This document shows, piece after piece, positions 44,948-55,794 of a stretch of DNA of 64,000 nucleotides (positions are counted from its first letter, which is position 1; every line of letters begins with the position of its first letter). The stretch spans positions 25,226-89,225 of the forward strand of contig NW_004451418.1 of the NCBI RefSeq assembly GCF_000321225.1. Direction: 5' to 3'. A model generated the notes under the pieces. The model saw only the letters and a list, made by a program, of their open reading frames with translations. It had not been told where the DNA came from and did no database searches. A program made the translations under genes and the position numbers. Source of the stretch: Odobenus rosmarus divergens (taxonomy: Eukaryota > Chordata > Mammalia > Carnivora > Odobenidae).

Positions 44948-45861
44948 GCCAAAATAGACTTTAAAACGAAGACTGTAACAAGAGACAGACACTATATAAT
45001 CATTAAGGGCACAATCCAACAAGATGTATAACAATTGTAAATATTTACGCAACCACATGGGAGCACCCAAATACTTAAAGCAGTTAATAACAAACATAAA
45101 GGAACTAATCAATAATAATAAAATAATAGTAGGGGACTTCAACACTCCACTTACATCAGAGGACATCTGTCCAAGACAGAACATCATCCAAATAGAAATC
45201 AACAAGGAAACAGTGGCTTTGAATGACACATTGGACCAGACAGATTTAACAGATAAATTCAGAATATTCCATCCTAAAACAGCAGAACACACATTCTTTT
45301 CAAGTGCGCATGGAACATTCTCCAGAATAGATCACATATTAGCCCACAAAACAAATCTCAACATATTCAAAGAGATTGAAGTCATTCCATGCATTTCTTC
45401 TCACCACAATGCTATGAAACTAGAAATCAACCACAAGAAAAAATCTGGAAAGAGAAAAAACATATGGAGGTTAAATAACATGCTACTAAACAATGGGTCA
45501 ACCAAGAAATCAAAAAGGAAATAAAAAAATACATGGAGACAAATGAAAATGAAAACACAACAGTCCGAAATGTTTGGGATGCAGCAAAAGCTGTTTTAAG
45601 AGGGAAGGTTATAGTGGCCTGCCTCAAGAAGCAAGAAAAATTTCAAACAACCTAACCTTACACCTAAAGAAGCTAGAAAAAGAAGAACAAACAAAACCCC
45701 AAACCCATAGAAGGAAATAAATAATAAATATTAGAGCAGAAATAAATGAAATATAAACTAAAAACAACAACAATAGAATAGATCAGTGAAAGGAGGAGTT
45801 GGTTCTTTGAAAAGATCAACAAAATTGATAGTCATTAGCCAGACTCACCAAAAAGAGAGAG

Positions 45862-45999
45862 GGGGCACCTAGGTGGCTCAGTTGGTTGAGCATCCAACTC
45901 TTGATATCAGTTCAAGTCTTGATCTCAGAATCATGAGTTCAAGCCCCACACTGGACTCCATGCTGGGTGTGGAGCCTACTTTAAAAACAAAAACAAAAA
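45862..45999 (+). mobile_element. CAN-type SINE inside L1 ORF2
   Basis: Sense SINE: 'ggcacctaggtggctcag', 'gcatccaactcttgatatc', 'gttcaagccccacactggac' and a short tail with (AAAAAC)n. It lacks the long CT-rich segment. Flanking 'aaaaagagaga' and 'aaaaaggagaga' are a probable TSD. It has the same subfamily style as the copy at 44785. Confidence 0.9.
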
Positions 46000-46147
46000 G
46001 GAGAGAGAGAAGGAAAACTCAAAATCAGAAATGAAAGAGAAGTAAAAAACGACACCACAGAAGTGCAAAGGATAGTGCAGAGAATATTATGACACATTGT
46101 AGGCAAACAAATTGGACAACGTAGAAGCAATGGATAAATTCAAACTA

Positions 46148-46213
46148 CCAGGAAGAAATAGAAACTAAACCCCCAGGAAGAAATAGGAACCAAACTACCA
46201 AGAAGAAATAGAA
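46148..46213 (+). repeat. 25-bp tandem repeat, about 2.7 units, in L1 ORF2
   Basis: 'ggaagaaata' recurs at 46151, 46176 and (as agaagaaata) 46201, with 'gaaactaaac', 'ggaaccaaac' and 'gaaaatttg' after each. It adds about 50 bp relative to a single unit, which shifts the frame. Confidence 0.85.
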
Positions 46214-48246
46214 AATTTGAACAGACCGATTATCAGCAATGAAATTGAATCAGTAATCAAAAAACTCCCAACAAACTAAAGTCCAGGACCAGATGGCTTC
46301 ACAGGCAAATTCTATCAAACATTTAAAGAAGCATTAATACCTCTTCTTCTCAAACTATTCCAAAACATAGAAAAGGAAGGAAAACTTCCAAATTCATTCT
46401 GTGAGGCCTACATTAGCTAATACTAAAACCAGATAAAAACTCTACAAGAGAAGAGAACTACAGACCAATATCTCTGATGAACATAGATGCAAAAATCCTC
46501 AACAAAATACTAGCAAGCCGAATCCAACAACACATTAAAAAAATCATTCACCATGATCAAGTGGCATTTATTCCCAGGATGTAAGTGTGGTTCAGTATTC
46601 ACAAATCAATATGATTCATCACATCAACAAGAGAAAGGATAAAAACCATATGATCATTTCAATAGATGCAAAGTATTTGACAAAGTACAACATCCATTCA
46701 TGATAAAAACCCTCAACACAGTAGGTTTAGAGGGAACATACCTCAACATAACAGAGGCCATAAATGAAAAACCCGCAGCTAACATTATACTCAATGATGA
46801 AAAACTGAAAGCTTTCTCCCTAAGATAAGGAATAAGACAAGGATATCCACTCTTACCACATTTACTCAACATAATACTGGAAGTTCTAGCCACATCAATC
46901 AGACAGGAAGATGGAATAAAAGGCATCCAAAATGGTGAGGAAGAAGTAAAACTTTCACTATTTGCAGATGACATTATACTATATTCAGAAAACCCTAAAC
47001 ACTCCACCAAAAAACTACTAGAAGTGATAAATGAATTTAGTAAGGTCACAGGATACAAAGTGTACAGAAATCTGTTGCATTTCTATACATAATAATGAAG
47101 CAATAGGAGAAATTATGAAAGTAATCCCATCTACAGTTGTACCCAAAATAATAAAATATCCAGGAATAAATTAATCAAGGAGGTGAAAGACCTGTACTCT
47201 GAAAACCATAAAACATTGTTGAAAGAGACTGAAACACACAGAAATGGAAAGACATTCCATGCTTATGGATTGGAAGAATAAATATTGTTAAAATATCCAT
47301 ACTACCCAAAGCAACCTACAGATTTAATGCAATCCTTATCAAAATACCAACAGCATTTTTCACAGGACCAGAACAAGCAATTCTAAAATTTGTATGGAAC
47401 CACAAAAGACCCTGAATAGCCAAAACAATCTTCAAAAAGAAAAACTAAGCTGGGGGTATTATAATTCCAAATGTGAAGTTATACTACAAAGCTGTAGTGA
47501 TCAAGACAGTATGGAACTGGCACAAAAATAGACACATTGATCACTGGAATAGAATAGAAACTCCAGAAATGAACTCCACAACTATATGGTCAGTTAATCT
47601 TCCACAAAGCAGGAGAGAATATCTAATGGGAAAAAAGCAGTCTCTTCAAAAAATGGTGTTGGGAAAACTGGACAGCAACATGCAAAAGAATGAAACTGGA
47701 CCACTTTGTTACACCAGACACAAAAATAAATTCAAAATGGATTGAAGACCTAAATGTGAGACCTTAAACCATAAAAATCCTAGAAGAGAACACAGGCAGT
47801 AACTTCTTTGACATTGGCTATAGCAGCTTCTTTCTAGATATCTCTTGAGAGAAGGGAAATAAAAGCAAAAATAAACTATTAAGACTACATCAAAATAAAA
47901 AGCTTCTGCATAGTGAAGGAAACAATCAGCAAAACTAAAAGCCTGCAGAATGGGAGAAGATATTTGTAAATGACATATCCGATAAAGGGTTAGTATCCAA
48001 AATATATAAAGAATGTATAAAACTCAACACCCCAAAAACAAATAACCCAATTAAAAAATGAACAGAAGACATGAACAGACATTGCGCCAAAGAAAATATA
48101 CAAATAGCTGATAGACACACAAAAAGATGCTCAACATCACTCATCATCAGAGGAATGCAAATCAAAACTACAATGAGATATCACCTCACACCTGTCAGAA
48201 TGGCTAAACTCCATACAAGTGTTGGCAAGGATGTGGAGATAAAGGA

Positions 48247-48415
48247 ACCCCCTGTACTGCTGGTGGGAAGGCAAACTGGTGCAGCCACTGTAGAAAACAG
48301 TATGGAGGTTCCTCCAGAAGTTAAACATGTAATTACCCTCTTGCACTGTTTGTGGGAATGCAGACTGGTGCAGTCACTATGGAAAACGGTATGGGGGGGT
48401 CCTCAGAAAGTTAAA
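48247..48415 (+). repeat. 89-bp tandem duplication in the L1 ORF2 tail
   Basis: 'actggtgcag' occurs at 48275 and 48364 (89 bp apart) and each is followed by 'aaaac.gtatgg' and 'agaagttaaa' or 'agaaagttaaa'. The related L1 at 50320-50400 has this block only once, so the duplication arose in this copy or its source. Confidence 0.88.
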
Positions 48416-49002
48416 AGCAGCTACCCTACAATCCAGCATTCATAGTACTAGTGTTAAAAATACAAAAACACTAATATGGAGGGATATGTGCACCACTATG
48501 TTTATTGCAGCATTATTTACAATGGCCAAATTATGGAAGCATCCCAAGTATCCATTGATAGATGAATGGGTAAAGAAGATGTGGTATATATGTATAATAG
48601 AATATTATTCAGCTGTAAAAGAATGAAATTTTGCCATTTTCAACAACATGGATGGAGCTAGAGAGTATAATGCTAAGTGAAACAAGTTAGAGAAAGATAA
48701 ATACAATATGATTTCAGTCATATTTTGAATTTAAGAAACAATAAAAACAGAAGAGAGAGAGAAAGGCAAATCAAGAAAAAGACTCTTAATTATAGAGAAC
48801 AAACTAATGGTTACCAGAAGGGAGGTCAGTTGGGGGGATGGGTGAAATTGGTGATGGGGATTAAAGAGCACAGTTTTCATGATTAGCATTGAGTAATGTA
48901 TAGAATTGTTGAATCATTATATTGTACATTTGAAACTAATATAACACTCTATGTTAACCATACTGGAATTAAAATTAAAATCTTAGCAAAATTTAAAAAA
49001 AT

Positions 49003-49641
49003 AAAGTGGCTCCCAAGCACAGTGCTGAAGTGCTGCCTAGTGTTTCTTTGTGCAAGGAGGTTGTGCTGTCTAGTGGAGAAAATGTGTGTTTGATAAGCTT
49101 CTTTCAGTCAAGAGTTATAATGCTGTTGGCTATGAGTTCAAAGTTAATGAATCAACAATATTGTACATCCAGAAAAAGGAAGAGGAAATTCATTGAATTG
49201 TATGTGAGGCTGCTCCGGAAACTGCTAAAATAACATCTGTGGCGCATGATGAAGCCATGGAAAAGCTGGGAAAGTACTCAACTTGTGGATTCATGAAATA
49301 ATGACCAATGAACAGAGCATAGGGGACAGCATTATTGTGAGGCTGAAAACCAAAGAAATTCATAAGCAGGTTATCCAGCATCAGGAAAATGTTAAACTCT
49401 TCTTTGCTTATGTTGTGTTAGAAAGATCATGTATAATTACTTATAAGAAAAATATATTAAGTAAGATGTTTTATACAGAAACACATAAAATAAGGTTACT
49501 TATTGATTGAAAATATTGTGACAAGAGGCTTGTAGGAACCTAACCCTATATTTCCCTTAGGAGCAGTGGCTCAGTGTTTGCTAATTCAGTGTTCATGGCA
49601 ACCTTATAGAGCATAACTACCACAAATTGCAAGGATATATT
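49003..49641 (+). mobile_element. Tigger-like DNA transposon, right part
   Basis: Resumes with 'agtggctcccaagcacagtg' and 'gataagcttctttcagtcaa', through decayed transposase-region sequence, to 'gtaggaacctaaccctatat' and 'agcataactaccacaaattg'. The open frames here are remnants of transposase and not host genes. Together with the left part it forms an internally deleted element of about 930 bp. Confidence 0.75.
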
Positions 49642-50055
49642 TTCAAATGACCATGTCTCCATAATTAGTAAGTGAGAGTGCTTTTTTCTCCACCCCCAGC
49701 TAACATAATGTTGTTTCAAACTTTTGATATCTGATAACCTGATAGTTGAATAATGGTATTTTGTGGTTTTAACTTGCATTTCTTTTAGTATGAGAAATGT
49801 AGAAAATCTTTTCATGTTTTAGAGCCAATTATATTCCTTTTGTCTTTTTCTCATTGATTTGTGACAAATCTTTATATATGAAGAAAATTACCCCTTTTTC
49901 TGTGCTACAAATTGCAGATATTTTCCTTAGTGTGTCATTTATCTCTTGACCTTTTTTCCCCATATGGCAAAAGGAAATATCATAAACATTTTTAATGTAG
50001 TCAAATGTATTGATCTTGTCTTTTGTAGCCTCTGGGTTTTGTTACAGTTTTAAGA
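49642..50055 (-). mobile_element. Ancient L1 3' region, antisense, right part of the split copy
   Basis: 'gataacctgatagttgaata', 'ttttaacttgcatttctttt', 'tctcattgatttgtgacaaa', 'tttccttagtgtgtcattt' and 'gcctctgggttttgttacag' continue, in order, from the left part ending at 43331. This shows that the Tigger element and everything in it inserted into this old L1. Confidence 0.72.
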
Positions 50056-50056
50056 G

Positions 50057-51040
50057 TTAATATCCAAAATCTATAAAGAACTTACCAGTCTCAACACCCA
50101 AAGAACAAATAAGCCAGTTAGTAAATGGGCAGAAGACATGAATAGACACTTTTCCCAAGAAGACATCCAGTTGGCTAACAGACATGAAAAGATACTCAAT
50201 ATCACTCATCATCAGGGAAATACAAATCAAAACCACAATAAGATACCTCCTCACACCTGTCAGAATGGCAAAAATTAACAACACAGAAACAAATGTTAGC
50301 AAGAATGCAGAGAAAGGGGAACCCTCCTGCACTGTTGGTGGGAATACAAGCTGGTGCAGCCACTCTGGAGAACAGTATGGAGGTTCCTCAAAAAGTTAAA
50401 AATAGAGCTACCCTACTACCCATCAATTGCACTACTGGGTATTTACCCAAAGGATACAAAAATACAGATTTGAAGGGGTACATGGACCCCAGTGTTTGTA
50501 GCAGCATTATCAACAATAGCCAAACTATGGAGAGAGCCCAAATGTCCATTGACTGATGAATGGATAAAGAAGAGGTGGTAAATATACACAATGGAATATT
50601 ATGCAGCCATCAAAAGGAATGAGATCTTGCCATTTGCAATGACGTGGATGGAACTAGAGCGTATTATGCCAAGTGAAATAAGTCATTCAGAGAAAGACAA
50701 ATACCATATGATTCCACTTATATGTGGAATTTAAGAAACAAAACAGATGAACATATGAGAAGAGGGGAAAATAGGAGAAAGGGGAACTAACCATAGGAGA
50801 CTCTTAACAACAGAGAACAAACTCTGTTGTTAAGAACAAATTGAGGGTTGTTGGAGGGATGTGGGTGGGGGTGGGTTACATGGGTGATGGGTATTAAAGA
50901 GGGCACTTGTTGTGATGAGCACTGGGTGTTGTTTGTAAATAATGAATCACTGAATTCTACTCCAGAAACCAATATTGCACTGTATGTTAACTAAAATTTA
51001 AATAAAAATAAAAATTAAAAAATATTCTAAAAAAAATAAA
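50057..51040 (+). mobile_element. Carnivore L1 3' end, 5'-truncated, about 1 kb
   Basis: Sense L1 from 'gttaatatccaaaatctata' (ORF2 C-terminal region) to a 3' UTR with 'gagcactgggtgttgtttg', 'caatattgcactgtatg' and A-rich tail. A TSD like agttttaagag / (c)ttttcttaagag flanks it. It carries a perfect 13-bp inverted repeat at 50803-50834 produced by an extra segment. It lacks the 89-bp duplication of the neighbouring L1, so it is not a local copy of it. Confidence 0.93.
50803..50834. repeat. Perfect 13-bp inverted repeat, locally templated insertion
   Basis: cttaacaacagag (50803-50815), loop aacaaa, then ctctgttgttaag (50822-50834). Related L1 copies here have 'gagaacaaact' running straight on, so the second arm is an inserted inverted copy of the first. 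Confidence 0.9.
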
Positions 51041-52609
51041 AATAAAAGCTTTTCTTAAGAGATATCTAAGAGTTGTGTTTGATGTTTTGTTGGTCCTTTG
51101 GTGTTTTTAATGAATTTAATCCTTGCAATATATAACACTAATTATAAATCTTTTAAACTGTGTAAATTTCAAAGCAGTAGAACAATGGAAGGTCACCAGG
51201 TTTTGGAATCCAAAGTCCTGTTTGAATTGTAGTTTGTGCACTTACTAAAATGACCTAAGCCATGTTACTTACCTGCTCTTAGCCTCAGGTTCCCCATGCA
51301 GGCCTTACTGTGTTCTATTACAAGAGACAGTGCCTGGCATATGATGGATTCTCATTGTTTGTTCCTCTCTCTCCTGCTTCCCTAAAGCCCTTGATCAAGA
51401 AATATTTTGTTAAATTAACTTGAGTTAAGACATACACTTAAGTAAACAGGATTTCTTTTCAAAAGCATTCTATAATTTAAATTGTAAACAATTACTGTTG
51501 ATTTCTCAAGTTAGCCTGAACTAGTAAATCATACATCCATATTTGAATTGTAGGCATTAAAAATAGTGTGTCAGTACAATGCACATTGCGAAAATACATT
51601 TTTTGGTAATAAATGTTTGTGAAAAGAATAAATGAAGTTTGAATTTCTAGACAGTTACTTTCTTTAAGAACTCCTAAACTATGTCTAGAAACTTCACTGG
51701 AAATCCTTCAATATAAAACTATTGTTTAATGAAGTCAGTCACTGTACCCAATTTATCCTGTTTCATAATTCTGAATTTTTTTATATATTACGTTTCCTTA
51801 AAGCAGGCTACATTTTTAGAGAGAATAATGCATTTAAAATAAGCACAATTGTATCTTTAAAAATAAAGTGTAATGTTTTTATCCTTTACCTTCATAATTA
51901 GATCGACTATATTTCCATATATTTTTCTTTCCATGGCTAGTTCATGAGCCACCTTAACATTTGGGGAATAAGGAGAAGTCACAATTTTAGAAATGCCTTA
52001 ACTTTGTATTTAAATACAATTACTTTGTCACTACTTTAAGGAAATTCAGTAAGACTTGAATGCCTTTGCTCTATTAGGCATTTTAGAATATCCCAGACCT
52101 TGCTCTGGACTTCAAGATTTTTTTGAAGTTCAAAGCAGATGTGTGAGGAAGAAAAAACATCTGTTGAAGAGAACTTGCTTCATTGCGTGACACTGTTTTC
52201 CTGCACTCTTCGCTGGAGCGTCTGTTGAGCAGGTTGGCAGGTTTGATAATTAAGTAATGATGAGGGAATGAGCCACGTATCTGAGGAACTCAGTTTTGCC
52301 CCTTACTGCTTCTTTTTCCCCACATGTCTGGCAAAGCCTTCAGAGTCTAGGATCACTGATCCCACAGTTGTATCTCAACTCAAACACTTGTCTTCAGGCT
52401 TAATTAGCTCAGAGATATAAACAGATGGATGGCCTGGGACTCAGAGGGTTTAGTCTTGAGCAATGCAGTTTTATTATCAGGGAGTTTTGAAATTTTTGTT
52501 AGAGAAGTACGTCAAAACTTAAAAAATGCCTTTAAAAAATTTAGAATTTTGAAAGTATATATACTTGAAGGTGACAGGGTTTTGTGTGTATCTCTGTATG
52601 TTTGTGGAT
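51041..52609. other. Mostly unassigned sequence with one MIR
   Basis: A sense MIR-like segment lies at about 51195-51365 ('catgttacttacctgctctt', then 'agcctcaggttccccatgc' and 'acagtgcctggcatatgatg'). Otherwise no gene or repeat is recognised. Confidence 0.5.
51195..51365 (+). mobile_element. MIR
   Basis: Sense MIR with tRNA-derived part ('ttttggaatccaaagtcctg'), core ('cacttactaaaatgacctaa') and 3' end ('acagtgcctggcatatga') in order. Confidence 0.75.
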
Positions 52610-53831
52610 TTTTCTTTTTGTAACTTTTTATTTAGATATAATTTCAAACTTACAGAAAAGTTGCAAGAATAGTACAAGGGACACCCACTATTCCTTTACC
52701 CAGATTCACCCATTGTTTTTATTTACCCCCATTTGTTTTTCCATCCTTACTCCTTCCTTCTCCTTTCTTCCCTCTACACACACACACACACACACACACT
52801 GAAACATGTATTTTTTTTTTTTCTGAACTATTTGAAGTCAAGGTGGATGTCTGCTGTCTTTACTCCTAACACTTCAGTGTATATTTCTTAAGGACAGGCC
52901 ATTCTTCTAAATAATCACAATGCAGTTATCAAAATAATAAAATTTAATATTGATACAGCATTATTACCTAATCTGTAGTCCCTTCTTAAATTTCATCAGT
53001 TGTCTCAATAATGTCCCTGTGACATCTCCCCACAGACCAATGTAGGATAACACATTGCATTTAGTTATCATATCTCCTTTATCTCAACTTCCTTTGTATC
53101 AGTTGACTTTGACATTTCCGAAGAGTTCAAACCGGTTATTTAGTAGTGTTCCTGTATCAGATTTGTGTGGTGTTTCCTCATGCAGTCTGGGTTCTGCAGT
53201 TTTGGCAGAAGTACCACAGAAGTGGTGGTGTGTCCCACAGTGTCTCACCAGAAGGCACATGGTGTTGATTTTCCCTTAACTGGTGATGTGAGTTTCGATC
53301 ATTTGATTAGGGGGGCTTCACTGGTTTCTCCACAGTGAACTTAAACTCCCTCGTTACATTTAGTAAGGACTTCATGGAGAGATACTTTGAGACTATGTAA
53401 ATAGTATGCTCCTCTTCAAATTGTCACCCATTTTAGCAACCATGATGGTTTTCTAACTCTGTTATTTCTTGTGTATTTGTTAGTTGGCATTCAGCTACAA
53501 GGAAGAGCTTTCTCTTCTCCCCCATTTATTTATTCATTTATTTATTTGCATTAGTATGGGCTCATTGGTTCTTATTTTATTCAGTGGTGATGATTCATTA
53601 CTATTTATTTTGATACTTAGTTTGACACTGATTTGACTGGTGGGAGCCCCTTCAGGCTGACGTCTGGGTCATTTTGATAAGTTGTCATCATTCTTTGAGC
53701 ACTTCCTTACTTTCTGGCACAATAAGATGTTCCAGATTCATTTTATATTTTCTCTGCCCCAGCCCTGGAATGAACATTCTCCAAAGAATCTTGGTTCCTT
53801 TTTATGGAGAATGGTATTTAGAAACCAAGAC
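52610..53831 (-). mobile_element. Ancient L1 (L1M-type) 3' UTR, antisense, about 1.2 kb
   Basis: A long collinear series: 'acagaaaagttgcaagaata', 'gataacacattgcatttag', 'gacatttccgaagagttcaa', 'gtcttgatcac'-like and 'gtttctccacagtgaactt', 'tcttctcccccatttattta', 'cacttccttactttctggca' and 'gagaatggtatttagaaacc'. The order is that of an old L1 3' UTR in reverse. A CA microsatellite sits inside at 52776-52799. Confidence 0.85.
52776..52799. repeat. (CA)n microsatellite
   Basis: About 12 CA units within the ancient L1 3' UTR, followed by a T-rich run at about 52811-52822. Confidence 0.95.
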
Positions 53832-53858
53832 TGTGTGTGTGTGTGTGTGTGTGTGTGT
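53832..53858. repeat. (GT)n microsatellite
   Basis: About 13 GT units immediately after the ancient L1 sequence, followed by more loosely alternating TG sequence to about 53956. Confidence 0.95.
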
Positions 53859-54226
53859 TAGTGTTAAAGGAAACTACGGAAACAGCGTTATGGAATATTA
53901 CATATGCTAAATCATTGTGTACTGTATGTATGAGTATGTGGTGCATGTGTGTGTTTAAGGCTACAGGTTTCAAACAGAAGAGCATTTATTTTACATGTAA
54001 TAATCATAAGTTTTGACAAGAAAGAAATACATTTTTCATTTCATAGTAAATGGCATTACACAGTTTTGAGTACTAAATCATCTTGACATTTATGAAGGAC
54101 CAAATGGAAAGTAGGGAACTGAGTGTGTTAAAATGTAAAGCCATCTTTAACTGTTCTATTAAAAAGCAAAGAGTTATTTTCCATCTGTGATCTGAATGTG
54201 CCTATTTGTGTTCTCTTCCATGGCAG
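53859..54226. other. Unassigned sequence upstream of candidate exon B
   Basis: No gene feature apart from the pyrimidine-rich stretch 'tttgtgttctcttccatggc' that forms the acceptor of exon B. Confidence 0.4.
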
Positions 54227-54300
54227 TGGAATTTCTTTGGAGCCACACGACAGAGAGCATGTGTGTTGGATATATGTCAGCCCAGGATGGGAAAGCCAAG
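54227..54300 (+). CDS. Candidate internal exon B of an unrecognised host gene (74 bp)
   Basis: Acceptor 'ttctcttccatggcag' ends at 54226 and a consensus donor AAG/gtaagc lies at 54300/54301. One frame is open throughout and reads EFLWSH, then TTESMCVGYMSAQDGKAK, a composition typical of a folded protein. The frame needs two bases from this exon to finish a split codon, so the preceding intron is phase 1, which is exactly the phase with which candidate exon A ends. The following intron would be phase 0. The joined codon at A/B would be GTG (Val). I do not recognise the protein. The other two frames are also open over this short span, so openness alone proves little. Confidence 0.42.
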
Positions 54301-55480
54301 GTAAGCGGGAAAACTGGGGCATAACCTGAAAACCTTGCAGCTGTTGCATGAACCTCTAACCAGTGAAGTTGATAAAAATGTATTTTTTTCAGCCTCTGTT
54401 GGGCAGTAGCTCTGTGATCTTTATGAGAATCTGATTAAGAACAGTTAATGATCCCAAAGAGAAACAGCAGATCTTTTTAGCTTTTGATGACAGAGCAGGG
54501 GAGATTAGGAAACACTACCCCCTCCCCCTTTATTTTCACCTTGTTCTTCCTCAGCCATTGTGAATAACTGGAAAAGAAGAAACTGGGGATTGGGAAGAGA
54601 AAATGGGAGTAGAGCTGATGGGCTGACAGGGCTGAGTGATTTTGCAGGGAGTGTTGGAATAGATCAAGGAAACTGAGGTAAAGAAAGCTGAGTGCCTAGA
54701 CATCACCCTGCATGTGCAAGGGTGGAGGTGGCTGAGGTGCTTGCACATACAACTTGTCTAGTGCTCTGGTGTGTCCTGGCATGCCCTGGCACGGTGTCCT
54801 CGTGAGCAGAGTCAAAGGTCTGTGCCCTGTGTGACACGTGCCTGTGGCATGCATCCCTCAGTGAGTCACAACAATCACATAGACATACACAGCTTCTCAT
54901 GCATTGCTTGGTTTCCCTGCATCCATGATGGGTGAGTCTATATAAGAAATATAATTTAGGGGTTTTAGTTTATACTGGACTCATGTTCTTCTTCATAAAA
55001 TTTTTAGAAACAGCTGTGGCATATGATGTTTACTTGGTATTAAGTACCTCAATTGCAAAGCTGTGAAGTTGGGCAGCCTCTTTTTTAAAGGACATAATTT
55101 ATTTTGCACATGTGGAAATATAAGTAAGGAAACTTCTGATATAAATGTCTGATATAGATTGAATCATTAATGAATTAAGGATACATGTAACAAATTAAGG
55201 ATACATGTCCGTTTATTGCTGATTTATTTGTTATTTAACCCATCCAGTCTGGCCTCTGTATATTATCCAACAAGCCAGTAGCATCAAGAGCATTTCATCA
55301 AAGATTGGCTTATATTTGTAACAATGTTACTGAGTTCTCCTCTTTGTCTTACCCTCACCTAATACAATATTCATATTATACTCGTAAACTTATTTTATAG
55401 GAGACTGCACAGAGATTGCCTTGTTTCATAGCATATACAGAAGGAAATTATAGCTGCTCGTTTTAAAGGTGACTTTTGAG
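54301..55480. other. Unassigned sequence with a small tandem duplication
   Basis: 'aattaaggatacatgt' is repeated at 55173-55188 and 55193-55208 (period 20). No gene recognised. Confidence 0.45.
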
Positions 55481-55794
55481 GGGTGCCTGGGTGGCTCAGT
55501 CTCTTAAGCATTCAACTCTTGATTTCAGCTCAGGTCATGAACTCAGGTTTGTGAGTTCAAGCCCTGTGCTGGCGTGGAGTGAGCTTAAGATTCTCTCCCT
55601 CTCCCTCTGCTCCTCACCCTCCGCACTTGTTCTCTCTCTCTCTCAAAGAAAGAAAGAAGGAAGGAAGGAAGGAAGGAAGGAAAGAAAGAAAAGAAAGAGA
55701 AAGAAAGAAAGAGAAAGAAAGAAAGAGAAAGAAAGAAAGAAAGAAAAAGAAAGAAAGAAAGAAAGAAAAAGAAAGAAAGAAACAAGTAGAAAAT
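55481..55794 (+). mobile_element. CAN-type SINE with a 150-bp (GAAA)n tail
   Basis: Sense SINE: 'gggtgcctgggtggctcagt', 'attcaactcttgatttcag', 'gtgagttcaagccctgtgc' and a CT-rich segment, then a purine tail from about 55645 to 55790 made of GAAA, GGAA and GAAAAA units. The TSD is aaaggtgacttttgag (55465-55480) and aaagatgatttttgag (55795-55810). The open frames in this stretch are artefacts of the repeat. Confidence 0.95.
55645..55785. repeat. (GAAA)n/(GGAA)n microsatellite, about 140 bp, all purine
   Basis: Almost uninterrupted purine run on the plus strand (GGAA units at 55660-55680, then GAAA with GAAAAA variants). It evolved in the SINE tail. Homopurine tracts of this length can form triplex structures and are often length-polymorphic. 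Confidence 0.95.

Larger units (their letters stand above)
44533..48770 (+). pseudogene. L1 ORF2 (endonuclease and reverse transcriptase), broken
   Basis: ORF2 would start with the ATG at 44533 (TLNVNGLN endonuclease motif), a short way downstream of ORF1. Endonuclease blocks GDFNTPL (about 45138-45158) and FSRIDHIL are visible in the open piece 45024-45524. The usual SDH catalytic pair reads SHH, so the Asp is replaced (codon 45402-45404). Reverse transcriptase blocks [14 protein letters not shown] (about 46280) and the FADD catalytic motif (46961-46972) are recognisable. Two SINEs, stops, frameshifts and tandem duplications break the frame throughout. The 3' limit is approximate. Confidence 0.88.
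43626..49002 (+). mobile_element. Carnivore L1, 5'-truncated, about 5.4 kb, inserted in the Tigger element
   Basis: Sense L1 beginning inside ORF1 and ending in a 3' UTR with A-rich tail at about 48995. It carries the ORF1 C-terminal part, the inter-ORF spacer, all of ORF2 in decayed form and the 3' UTR. The flanks are diverged copies of one Tigger sequence (aaaatggccctgaagc at 43609 and aaagtggctcccaagc at about 49003), consistent with a TSD of roughly 16 bp. Two SINEs (44785-44947 and 45862-45999) sit inside. Many stops and frameshifts make it non-autonomous. The 25-bp and 89-bp tandem repeats are described separately. Confidence 0.93.

Noticed and set aside
45024..45524. Longest open frame in the window, 166 codons
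   Set aside because: It is L1 ORF2 endonuclease sequence (GDFNTPL, FSRIDHIL), not a host gene.
46654..47058. 134-codon minus-strand frame
   Set aside because: Antisense of the L1 reverse transcriptase region, a shadow frame.
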